5,632 bases of DNA from an uncultured Methanomethylovorans sp. (GTDB taxonomy: Archaea > Halobacteriota > Methanosarcinia > Methanosarcinales > Methanosarcinaceae). The notes below the pieces were generated by a model, which saw only the letters and a program-made list of their open reading frames with translations, searched no databases and was not told the DNA's origin. Made by a program: the position numbers and the translations under genes. Shown piece by piece: positions 1-5,586 of this stretch; the stretch's first letter is position 1; each line of letters starts with the position of its first letter. The stretch covers positions 1 through 5,632 of the forward strand of contig CALBTS010000602.1 of assembly GCA_937968035.1 (NCBI GenBank). Reading direction: 5' to 3'.

Positions 1-42
1 CGTATTCGGTGACTGGAGTTCAGACGTGTGCTCTTCCGATCT
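1..42 (-). other. Illumina TruSeq index adapter (sequencing artefact, left end)
   Basis: Positions 9-42 are the reverse complement of the TruSeq read-2 side adapter, which begins AGATCGGAAGAGC and runs through the characteristic CACACGTCTGAAC to CCAGTCAC. Positions 1-8 (CGTATTCG) are the reverse complement of an 8-nt index, CGAATACG. The same adapter and the same index occur in the opposite orientation at the right end. This is synthetic read-through sequence, not phage DNA. Biological sequence starts at about 43. The match is direct and essentially certain. Confidence 0.99.
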
Positions 43-274
43 CTTCAGAATCTCCTGTTGCTTCTTCAGAAGTAACTTTAGGTGTTTCTGAAACCTGTTT
101 TTGTGGTATAGAATCTTCAACCTTTTCCATCCATTTTTTTGAAAATTGTTGCTCTGGAGTTAATGTGATTATTTTCCCATCCCGTTTTATTTTAATTGGA
201 ACTAAAGTAAAAACTGCATCTGGCTTGCGCCTTTGATGCTGATAGTACCCCATTGAAATAGCTCTTACTTTCAT
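43..274 (-). CDS. Small basic phage protein of unknown function, 3'-truncated by adapter
   Basis: About 77 native residues survive. The protein begins MKVRAISMGYYQHQRRKPDA and carries FSKKWMEKV around residues 44-52, followed by an acidic Glu/Ser/Thr-rich tail. Small phage proteins with an MKVRA-x-GYY-RR-P-D start and an FSK-W-M-E motif are common near structural genes of tailed phages. I recognise the type, but it has no established function. The ATG at 274 is preferred over the one at 277 because the AAGGGG box is six bases from it but only three from the other. The gene follows the cement gene after a 67-base gap that holds a GC-rich hairpin. The apparent C-terminus (IGRAHV then stop) is translated adapter, so the true end is missing. 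Confidence 0.8.
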
Positions 275-280
275 CATTCA

Positions 281-286
281 CCCCTT
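281..286 (-). promoter_or_regulatory. Ribosome binding site deciding the start at 274
   Basis: On the minus strand this reads AAGGGG. It lies 6 nt from the ATG at 274-272 and 3 nt from the ATG at 277-275. The normal spacing of 5-9 nt favours the second of the two adjacent ATG codons. Confidence 0.6.
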
Positions 287-303
287 TTGGTTAAGAGTGG
301 GTT

Positions 304-325
304 GGGGCGGGAATGACCCCGCCCC
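304..325 (-). other. GC-rich stem-loop between cement gene and next gene
   Basis: A perfect 8-bp stem is formed by GGGGCGGG (325-318 on the minus strand) and CCCGCCCC (311-304), around a 6-nt loop. It starts 16 nt after the cement stop codon, in the longest intergenic gap of the window. No T-tract follows on the minus strand (the next bases are AACCCACTCT) and none follows on the plus strand, so it is not a canonical Rho-independent terminator. It may be a transcript-stabilising 3' hairpin or a partial attenuator that lowers expression after the abundant capsid and cement genes. That role is inference; the hairpin itself is directly visible. Confidence 0.6.
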
Positions 326-341
326 TAATTCCACGTTAAAA

Positions 342-782
342 TTAACTGATTGTGATATTGTCTGCGTAATAAGTAACCGCATCAACATCATGGACAATCA
401 TTGCTGTAACAGTTCCGGTATCAATTGCACCTGAACCTTCAGCGTAATACTTTAATCCGATATACTGCTCAAGCGTCGCAGGGCTAATTCTCGCAATCAG
501 TTTTGACCCAATTGCTGAATTAGCTGCAAACGTGCCGAGTTTTTGGACAACGGTAGGACTGTTAAGGCCAGCGTTATCATCGGTAACGAGATACACGTTT
601 AACGTATCCCCAGCGCCGGTTGTCGCTGCGTCGAGAATAACTACAACATACAGGTTTTCACCAACGCCGATGTTGTTTGCCGTAGCCTTCAAGTTTACCG
701 AATAGGTTGAATAAACACCGTTTTCGGAACCCGCCGCTACTGCGTGAGCGTCGTCAAATAAATTTGCTGCGTCGATAATCAT
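342..782 (-). CDS. Capsid cement (decoration) protein, Bbp16-like
   Basis: The 146-residue protein starts MIIDAANLFDDAHAVAAG and continues with alternating hydrophobic segments that suggest a beta-rich fold. These include NLYVVVIL (43-50), TLNVYLVTDD (60-69), YIGLKYYAEG (107-116) and GTVTAMIVHDVD (123-134). This pattern, its length, and its position directly downstream of the major capsid gene match the Bbp16 family. In Bordetella phage BPP-1 that protein is a jelly-roll cement protein on the outer capsid surface. The start is supported by AAGGAG at 795-790, seven bases upstream. It is expected to stabilise the shell after maturation and to be made in near-capsid amounts. It has no signal peptide or membrane segment. 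The family call rests on remembered motif pattern plus synteny, not on an alignment. Confidence 0.82.
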   Translation of the reverse strand: MIIDAANLFDDAHAVAAGSENGVYSTYSVNLKATANNIGVGENLYVVVILDAATTGAGDTLNVYLVTDDNAGLNSPTVVQKLGTFAANSAIGSKLIARISPATLEQYIGLKYYAEGSGAIDTGTVTAMIVHDVDAVTYYADNITIS

Positions 783-816
783 GTTAGTTCTCCTTTTTTA
801 TGTTTGCGGTTTAAAA

Positions 817-1821
817 TTACGACACTAAATCTTCTGCTTGCGTGATTGCATCACAGACACGAATCGGGATGCCACGGAAAGTGTATTGAATCTTTCCGTC
901 CACGTTTGCATAGGTTAGGCCGCCGCCGGAGATCACATCATCACGACGGGAAATATCCAGCATTTCAATACAGCTTCTGTTCATGTAGAAAACCGGACGA
1001 CCCATATTCAAATTCGGAACACGATGGATCGCTTTAATCATCAACTCAATCAAATCAGCAGCTGACGTCTTTGCAACTAAATTTGAAATGTCGATGTTCG
1101 GAATTCTAACGCAATAACGCCAGTCACGAAGCGCAACTCCACATTTCCATTTCCATTGGTCCTGATAAGCGCGCATACGAGTTCCGGCGATACCTGCTGT
1201 CGTTTCAACAGTCACTTCGCCATGATCTTGATGTTCAAGCCCTGCCCGAGAACCCTTCGGGAAAATTCCGAAGATGCTTTGAGCGCCCCAACAAATCAAC
1301 CAAATGGAAGAGTTGTCAGTACTTACGCCGCCACCAACAACAATGTTTTGAGCATTGTTTGCTGATAACGAGGAATACCGGACTGAAAGCCCTGTAAATT
1401 CTTCAGGTGCGGTTGAAGAATTGCCATAGAAAAGCGTAGACGCCATCTCCTGATTCATGGCCTCAATAAACGCTTGAGCTTCTGAAAGCCTGAATGCTTC
1501 TGTGTTTCCATTCAGTCTAGCCAACTCAACATCGACTTCGGACCAAGCTTCCAACATGCCTGTTCCTTCGTCAATTTGCGCTGTTACGCTCTTACTAGGC
1601 TGGACACCTTGGTTTAATAATCTCCAAGCGACTGTCGGTAAACCAGTTCTGACTGTTGTTCTGTGTCCGGTTGGAAGATTCCCTTCTGACCAAAGCATAT
1701 CAGTCAGGATTTCGTTCGTCTGGCTTAACAGTTCAACAATATCAGGCGTTTTACCGTCCGGATCGAGCCGTTTAGCCCAATCGCTCAAAGTCAATACATA
1801 AGCATTAGCTGCGGTTGTCAT
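817..1821 (-). CDS. Major capsid protein (epsilon15 gp7 / BPP-1 type)
   Basis: The 334-residue protein forms the icosahedral shell. Recognisable landmarks in order are: LTLSDWAKRLDPDG near the N-terminus (10-23); TVRTGLPTVAWRLLNQGV (56-73); the helix and loop around FIEAMNQEMASTLFYGN (118-134); FTGLSVRY (142-149); the Trp/Gly-rich SIWLICWGAQSIFGIFPKGS (172-191); a WKWKCGVALRDWRYCVRI stretch (223-240); and VFYMNRSCIEMLD (277-289). These are typical of the podophage capsid family that includes epsilon15 gp7 and the BPP-1 capsid protein, which is about the same length. The start has AAGGAG at 1833-1828, six bases upstream and overlapping the scaffold stop codon, so translation is probably coupled. 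No maturation protease gene or cleavable delta domain is evident. The sequence looks full length and intact. Confidence 0.93.
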   Translation of the reverse strand: MTTAANAYVLTLSDWAKRLDPDGKTPDIVELLSQTNEILTDMLWSEGNLPTGHRTTVRTGLPTVAWRLLNQGVQPSKSVTAQIDEGTGMLEAWSEVDVELARLNGNTEAFRLSEAQAFIEAMNQEMASTLFYGNSSTAPEEFTGLSVRYSSLSANNAQNIVVGGGVSTDNSSIWLICWGAQSIFGIFPKGSRAGLEHQDHGEVTVETTAGIAGTRMRAYQDQWKWKCGVALRDWRYCVRIPNIDISNLVAKTSAADLIELMIKAIHRVPNLNMGRPVFYMNRSCIEMLDISRRDDVISGGGLTYANVDGKIQYTFRGIPIRVCDAITQAEDLVS

Positions 1822-1824
1822 TTT

Positions 1825-2577
1825 TTACTCCTTGTTTGCTCCCGGGTAAAATTTCTTTTCAATCGGGACTTTTTCAGATTTTGTTTGAGAACCCGGCATG
1901 ACTAATTGATCTTCTTTCATGGCTTTTCCGATTCGGACGCAGAAGCGAACAAGTTCTGGATGATTCCCAAGACCAGATTCATTGACAGCCTTTTTGAACT
2001 CATCGCTTCCAAATCTCGACACAACACGCTTTGCCAGTTCAGCGTTTTGGACGAATGTTTCCCCTCCAAATTCTTTGTCGTCTTTAGAGGAAACCAGCCA
2101 TTGATCAGATAATTGCTTTGTTTCTTCTATTTGCTTTTCTTTAAATGTTGCGATTAACGCAACATCACGGTCAAGCAAATCTTGAGCATCTTTTTCTGAA
2201 AGTCCTCGCTCCTTTGCCTCGGAAGCAATCCTTTCTAAGTGCTCTTTTCCTAATGGTGAATTTTCCGGTAATTTCAAATTTTTGTATTCAGCAGGAGGTG
2301 ATTTTATTTCTTCTTTCTTTTTCTTCTCTGCTTCTTCTCGAGCTTTCGATTCAGTCGCGTAAGATTCTTTCGCCTTCGTTACCGCCTCTTTTGCCTTCGT
2401 CTTTAATTCTTCATTTGAAGGATCTGCTTGCCAAGCTTCGGTTGCAGATATGGCGGCATCATGGAATTCTTGAACAGTTGACGGTGACTTTGTTTGTTCT
2501 TGGTTCTGTTGATTCTGCTGTTGCTGTTGATCTCCGGCATTGGTGTTTTCCTGACCGGGATTATTTTCTATTGTCAT
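1825..2577 (-). CDS. Capsid scaffolding protein
   Basis: The 250-residue, highly charged protein is mostly helical by composition. It has a Gln/Asn-rich N-terminus (about 9-28), a Lys/Glu/Ala-rich probable coiled coil (55-91), a middle part with LKLPENSPLG (101-110) and a GLSEKDAQDLLDRDV helix (125-139), and a C-terminal part with AKRVVSRFGSDEFKKAV, SGLGNHPELVRFCVRIGKAM (201-220) and a basic KKFYPG end. The NESGLGNHPE segment and the Tyr-Pro near the end are typical of scaffolds in this podophage group. It should bind capsid subunits inside the procapsid and leave before DNA packaging. It overlaps the upstream Bbp19-like gene by 17 bases and ends 3 bases before the capsid start. The start is supported by AAGGA at 2589-2585, seven bases upstream. 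No protease motif is visible. Confidence 0.87.
   Translation of the reverse strand: MTIENNPGQENTNAGDQQQQQNQQNQEQTKSPSTVQEFHDAAISATEAWQADPSNEELKTKAKEAVTKAKESYATESKAREEAEKKKKEEIKSPPAEYKNLKLPENSPLGKEHLERIASEAKERGLSEKDAQDLLDRDVALIATFKEKQIEETKQLSDQWLVSSKDDKEFGGETFVQNAELAKRVVSRFGSDEFKKAVNESGLGNHPELVRFCVRIGKAMKEDQLVMPGSQTKSEKVPIEKKFYPGANKE
2494..2529 (-). repeat. CAA/CAG-rich low-complexity tract in scaffold gene
   Basis: Twelve consecutive codons encode QQQQQNQQNQEQ (residues 17-28 of the scaffold). The tract is in frame within a probably disordered N-terminal tail. Such tracts vary easily in length by slippage. Confidence 0.75.
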
Positions 2578-2905
2578 TTTTATTTCCTTTCTTTAGCTTT
2601 TCAGCTTTCGCCTCATTGATCATTTGGATAAAGGCTTCCGGCCTTGCATCCATCATGTCAGCTTGAAGCTTTAACCCAACGTTTCTCATTCCTTCATTGA
2701 AAAACGTGGTTGAATTTCCAGTGAAACTCGTTTTATTCATTCCGCAAAACTCAAGTATTCTCCAATACTGCCTTCTGCCTCTAGCGTCGCTTAAAATCCA
2801 ACGAATATCGTCAAGTTCGAGATCGCGGCCAAATTTTTCTTTTTCGGCCGCTTCCCGAACTTGTTTTGGATCTGCTGCGTTTCCAACAAAAGCATCATCA
2901 TTCAT
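2561..2905 (-). CDS. Bbp19-family small phage protein
   Basis: The 114-residue protein has the core DIRWILSDARGRRQYWRILE (33-52), then CGMNKTSFTGNSTTFFNEGM (54-73), RNVGLKL (74-80) and a helical RPEAFIQMINEAK (88-100). The order W-x-L-(S/D)-x-x-x-GRR-x-x-W-R-(I/L)-L, F-TGN, FNEG-RNVGL is the signature I associate with Bbp19-like proteins, which lie between portal and scaffold genes in BPP-1-like podophages. The molecular role is not established, but the location suggests a part in head assembly. The ATG at 2905 shares a base with the upstream stop codon (TAATG), a classical coupled start. An in-frame ATG at 2932 would add nine residues and has no ribosome binding site, so the shorter form is preferred. 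The gene ends inside the start of the scaffold gene. The basic tail KKGNKNDNRK may be disordered. Confidence 0.85.
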   Translation of the reverse strand: MNDDAFVGNAADPKQVREAAEKEKFGRDLELDDIRWILSDARGRRQYWRILEFCGMNKTSFTGNSTTFFNEGMRNVGLKLQADMMDARPEAFIQMINEAKAEKLKKGNKNDNRK

Positions 2906-3273
2906 TAAGACGTGGCTCCGTTGCAGAGGCATGTATCAGCTAACGCTGAATTTGTCGCAACAAGCGCATGCGTTCCAGCATCAAGACCTACTATCGCAGT
3001 AGCTATACCACAAGTAGTTGTGCAAGCTGTATTTGCTCCGGCAGCAACAACAAACGCCGGAAGTTCGTCGTTATAAGCTACTGAAGCTGCTGGTAAATTA
3101 ACAACGACTGTATATTTTCCTCCAGAGAACGAGCCATCAAGACCCGTACTTAAATTGATCTGTGAAGCGTGGCCTTCCTCATTTCCATCCTCATACATTT
3201 GCACACTCGCAAACGCAGGAACAGCGAATAGAACCAACGCCGCAATTAAAAACAGACTAAAATACTTTTTCAT
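2905..3273 (-). CDS. Small secreted protein with Sec signal peptide, unknown function
   Basis: The 122-residue protein starts MKKYFSLFLIAALVLFAVPA and has a textbook signal peptide: two lysines, a hydrophobic core at about 4-19, and a predicted signal peptidase I site AFA|S after residue 22. The mature part is about 100 residues, starts SVQMYEDGNEEGHASQINL, looks beta-rich (KYTVVVNL, AFVVAAGA, ATAIVGL) and holds four cysteines (84, 88, 115, 117) in two close pairs, CTTTC and CLC. Disulfides in the periplasm or outside the cell are plausible. The lack of a Cys after the cleavage site argues against a lipoprotein. The start at 3273 is chosen because AAGGAG (3287-3282) lies eight bases upstream and the signal peptide then begins properly; an in-frame ATG at 3300 would add an implausible basic extension. 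It sits between portal and Bbp19-like genes in the same operon. I do not recognise the family. A decoration, host-surface or superinfection-related role is speculation. Confidence 0.82.
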   Translation of the reverse strand: MKKYFSLFLIAALVLFAVPAFASVQMYEDGNEEGHASQINLSTGLDGSFSGGKYTVVVNLPAASVAYNDELPAFVVAAGANTACTTTCGIATAIVGLDAGTHALVATNSALADTCLCNGATS

Positions 3274-3281
3274 TTGTTTTT

Positions 3282-3287
3282 CTCCTT
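3282..3287 (-). promoter_or_regulatory. Ribosome binding site deciding the start at 3273
   Basis: AAGGAG on the minus strand lies eight bases upstream of the ATG at 3273-3271 and just past the portal stop codon (3292-3290). It lies downstream of the alternative in-frame ATG at 3300, which it therefore cannot serve. Confidence 0.8.
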
Positions 3288-3289
3288 TT

Positions 3290-5020
3290 TTATGCGGCAT
3301 GTTGTCCGCCTTTTAATAATGCACTTAAAGCATTGTTTTCTGATAAATCCGCTTTGGATAAATCCTTTGCGGCCCCTGCTCCCGTTTTTAAAGTTTCAGC
3401 CGCTTGAGCTGCTTGTTGCGATTTAGCGCGTTCTGCTCTTATTTCCGCAACCTGTTCGGCTGTCCTTATGCATCGAGGCGGAACGCCTACCGAATTTCCG
3501 TGCTCGTCGATCAATTCGTCAATGTTTACTTTATCTATTGCGGTCAGGTCTTGAGTTTGGTTCGCTATGTTTGCAGTGAAACTTGCAAACCTTTCAATGC
3601 CTGAAATCCCGACTAATTTTTGGGCTTGAGCCATTACGCTAACGTAATCAACCTTTAATCTTTGCCCTTGAAGTTCGGGAGGTGGAGGGGGTATCATCTC
3701 TTGCCTATCCATGAAATCAAACGCAATATCAATAAGCGGATCAAGTAAATCTTGGTTTAGTTGTTCTAACACCGGCCCTAATCCGATCATTTTTTCTTCA
3801 TGCCGCTCTTCAACTTCTCTTGCGGTTATTTCCCGCCTGTCGCTTGAAGCTAACATTAAAAATAAATCTTCATAAAAAGCTCTTCGGATAATATTCTGGA
3901 CTGATGTTATGTCGTTTAAAAGGTGATCAATATCAAGCCTTACTTCATGCGCTGCCCTAAAGCCTTTTACCCCTTCTCGTTCGTCTGAATATGTAATATC
4001 TCCCGGTAATATAGACGTCTTTGTTGTTTTTAGAGAAGTAGGGCCGACCATAGGCGGGTTGATCCCTTTTTCGATTCCCTGCGCTTTTCGTTTTTGTTCT
4101 AGTTGTAATTGTTTCACATCTCCAAGAGCATCCATTCCTGGGCATGACGTCCCATACACATCTTCTCCTGAAATTTCCCATCGCGGGCATAAAACAGGAA
4201 AATAAGAATATCCGGATTCTCTTAAATAGATTCCGTCGTCTTGATTGTTTATTGCTTGACCGTTATACCCAATTTCAAAATATGAACTTTTAAACTTTTT
4301 ATATTTAGATTCTAAGCTATTTGGGTCATAGTCAGGATTTGGTTCTATCACATGGCAAACATCAATCCATTCTTCATACATCTTTTTATCCCAAAGATTC
4401 TTTACAGTTGAGCTGAAAGCTGACCAGTCTGGCTTCTTATTCGCATCAACACTTCCGAACTTAAGAATAAGTTGTCTAACAGTCATTCTAAACTCTCGCA
4501 TAAACACATTTACTTTTAAGAGTTCGTTATTTGCAATCATGTAGGACCCGATTGGGAATGAATAAGTCCTTAACACGTTCTCAAAATCTTCTTCAACCAA
4601 CATTGCTGACGTACCGAAAACGCCCATATCTTTATAAATAATGGGCAGCGTGTTATATAAATTTGATCTTAAAAAAACAGCGGTCATTCTTTGTGTGACT
4701 AAGTGAAGCCATTCTTTTACAGAACCAAAATCTGCAAGATCAGGATCTGGTGTCGTGAGTCTAAACCAAGGTCGTGCGGGCGAAGTAATTCCTGCCATCA
4801 TTCCGGATTGAAGTGTTCTAGCGGCTAGTGTGGCAGTTCCGTCTATTATTTTCTGATTCCGCTTGTCACCTCTATTTGAATCGGTGATGGTGAACCTCGC
4901 CCGCCGAGGGAGTATAAAATCAGCTAAATCCTTCCAATGAGAAATAAAACTAGAGCGTTCCGAAGTAAGCTCGCCTCTCAATATTTCATGGGCTTTTCGT
5001 TTTGTGTAAACGTCAATCAT
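3290..5020 (-). CDS. Head-tail connector (portal) protein, podovirus type
   Basis: The 576-residue protein should form the dodecameric ring at one capsid vertex through which DNA is packaged and ejected, and to which the short tail attaches. Hallmarks of the bacteriophage head-to-tail connecting protein family (T7 gp8-like) appear in order: ERSSFISHWKDLADFILPRR (21-40); IIDGTATLAARTLQSGMMAG (58-77) with SPARPWFRL (80-88); YKDMGVFGTSAMLVEED (129-145); PGMDALGDVKQLQLEQ (294-309); NPPMVGPTSL (321-330); the long-helix region ITAREVEERHEEKMIGLGPV (398-417); and PPPPPELQGQRLKVDYVSVM (444-463). The Ala/Gln/Lys-rich C-terminus (from about 530) is also usual. Length is normal for the family and the frame is intact. 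The start is one base after the upstream stop codon, with only a weak AGG eight bases upstream, suggesting translational coupling. Confidence 0.95.
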   Translation of the reverse strand: MIDVYTKRKAHEILRGELTSERSSFISHWKDLADFILPRRARFTITDSNRGDKRNQKIIDGTATLAARTLQSGMMAGITSPARPWFRLTTPDPDLADFGSVKEWLHLVTQRMTAVFLRSNLYNTLPIIYKDMGVFGTSAMLVEEDFENVLRTYSFPIGSYMIANNELLKVNVFMREFRMTVRQLILKFGSVDANKKPDWSAFSSTVKNLWDKKMYEEWIDVCHVIEPNPDYDPNSLESKYKKFKSSYFEIGYNGQAINNQDDGIYLRESGYSYFPVLCPRWEISGEDVYGTSCPGMDALGDVKQLQLEQKRKAQGIEKGINPPMVGPTSLKTTKTSILPGDITYSDEREGVKGFRAAHEVRLDIDHLLNDITSVQNIIRRAFYEDLFLMLASSDRREITAREVEERHEEKMIGLGPVLEQLNQDLLDPLIDIAFDFMDRQEMIPPPPPELQGQRLKVDYVSVMAQAQKLVGISGIERFASFTANIANQTQDLTAIDKVNIDELIDEHGNSVGVPPRCIRTAEQVAEIRAERAKSQQAAQAAETLKTGAGAAKDLSKADLSENNALSALLKGGQHAA

Positions 5021-5021
5021 A

Positions 5022-5339
5022 TTATTCGCCTAACAATGTTTTTCTTCCGGTTTGTTGATTTCCTAATGACCCGAGAGGGCTAGATAAAATCGTATCTCCG
5101 CGGCCGAGAGACGCTTGAGCAAGTTGTTGCTGCCTCTGCTTTGCGGTTTGAGCGGCATTTTCTTTTCCAGCTGATTCTTCCTCGTTCTTCGCTTTTAATT
5201 GCGCTTCGATTTCTTGTTGCTTTTTTGCTTGATCTGCCGCGGCTGAACTCGCAGCTTTACTGGCTTTATTCGATTCAGAAGCTGATATTGCACCGGCGAT
5301 ACCTGCCGTAGCTAAAGCAATTACCGGAAGTGCTGGCAT
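5022..5339 (-). CDS. Small Ala/Gln-rich phage protein with hydrophobic N-terminus, unknown function
   Basis: The 105-residue protein has a hydrophobic Ala/Gly/Ile-rich stretch (3-20, PALPVIALATAGIAGAIS), then a long charged and Gln-rich probable helix or coiled coil (about 22-75), and a C-terminal part with GRGDTILSSPLG (79-90) and RKTLLGE at the end. Small proteins with this plan and a TIL-S/T-x-P-LG plus KTLLG ending are frequent in podophages next to portal genes. I recall them as unnamed virion-associated or hypothetical proteins. The hydrophobic stretch is compatible with membrane insertion or with an internal virion protein, but nothing here proves either. The start has a strong GGAGG at 5350-5346, six bases upstream. 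It begins one base after the acetyltransferase gene ends and stops one base before the portal start. Confidence 0.8.
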   Translation of the reverse strand: MPALPVIALATAGIAGAISASESNKASKAASSAAADQAKKQQEIEAQLKAKNEEESAGKENAAQTAKQRQQQLAQASLGRGDTILSSPLGSLGNQQTGRKTLLGE

Positions 5340-5340
5340 T

Positions 5341-5586
5341 TTAAACCTCCATCAAAAAGTTAGTTTCCATTTTTTTAAATCCATATTTCAAAATTGATTT
5401 TTCTTTTACCGGAGTTGTTTCCATCAGCCCGAACGTAATCCAGTCCGCGTTTTCTTTCCCTGTATTGATAAACTCTTTTAATAACATCAACCCGGCCTTT
5501 GAATTTCTGTTTTGTTCATTAACCCACCAAAAAAGTTCGGTAAGTATTTTGAATGACCTGTTGTAAATATGAGGATTTATGAGGCC
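5341..5586 (-). CDS. GNAT-like acetyltransferase, 5'-truncated by contig end
   Basis: Only the C-terminal 81 residues are present, in frame up to the adapter junction at 5586/5587. The visible part has TELFWWVNEQNRNSKAGLML (16-35), which fits motif A of GNAT N-acetyltransferases (hydrophobic strand, then an R/Q-x-x-G-x-G/A-like acetyl-CoA phosphate loop and a helix). It then has a strand ADWITFGLMET (47-57) and the terminal LKYGFKKMETNFLMEV (66-81), the usual Y-x-x-x-G-F/Y-x-x-x-E-x-x-x end of this fold. GNAT-like genes of this form occur upstream of portal genes in podophages; the acceptor substrate is unknown. The pyrophosphate loop here (NRNSKAG) lacks the full R-x-x-G-x-G consensus, so activity is uncertain. 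An apparent GTG start at 5601 lies in adapter and is false. Confidence 0.72.
   Translation of the reverse strand, partial: GLINPHIYNRSFKILTELFWWVNEQNRNSKAGLMLLKEFINTGKENADWITFGLMETTPVKEKSILKYGFKKMETNFLMEV

Noticed and set aside
20..43. C-terminus EIGRAHV and stop of the left-end minus-strand gene
   Set aside because: These codons are read from adapter, so the real end of the gene is missing rather than located here.
9..236. Plus-strand open reading frame starting MTGVQTCALPIS
   Set aside because: The first residues are translated TruSeq adapter, a well-known contamination signature in protein databases. The rest is antisense to the small basic phage protein gene.
304..325. Rho-independent terminator
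   Set aside because: The stem is strong, but no T-tract follows on either strand. It was kept only as a stem-loop of unknown role.
2145..2666. 173-codon plus-strand open reading frame rich in Leu, Ser and Phe
   Set aside because: It is antisense to the Lys/Glu/Gln-rich scaffold gene, whose codon bias yields a long Leu/Phe/Ser-rich shadow frame. It has no family resemblance, and the opposite gene is well supported.
3957..4190. 77-codon minus-strand frame inside the portal gene
   Set aside because: It is an out-of-frame reading of the intact portal gene, with a basic, low-information product.
5100..5102. RGD cell-attachment-like motif in the small Ala/Gln-rich protein (residues 80-82)
   Set aside because: A three-residue match is expected by chance, and no context supports integrin-like binding in a phage virion protein.
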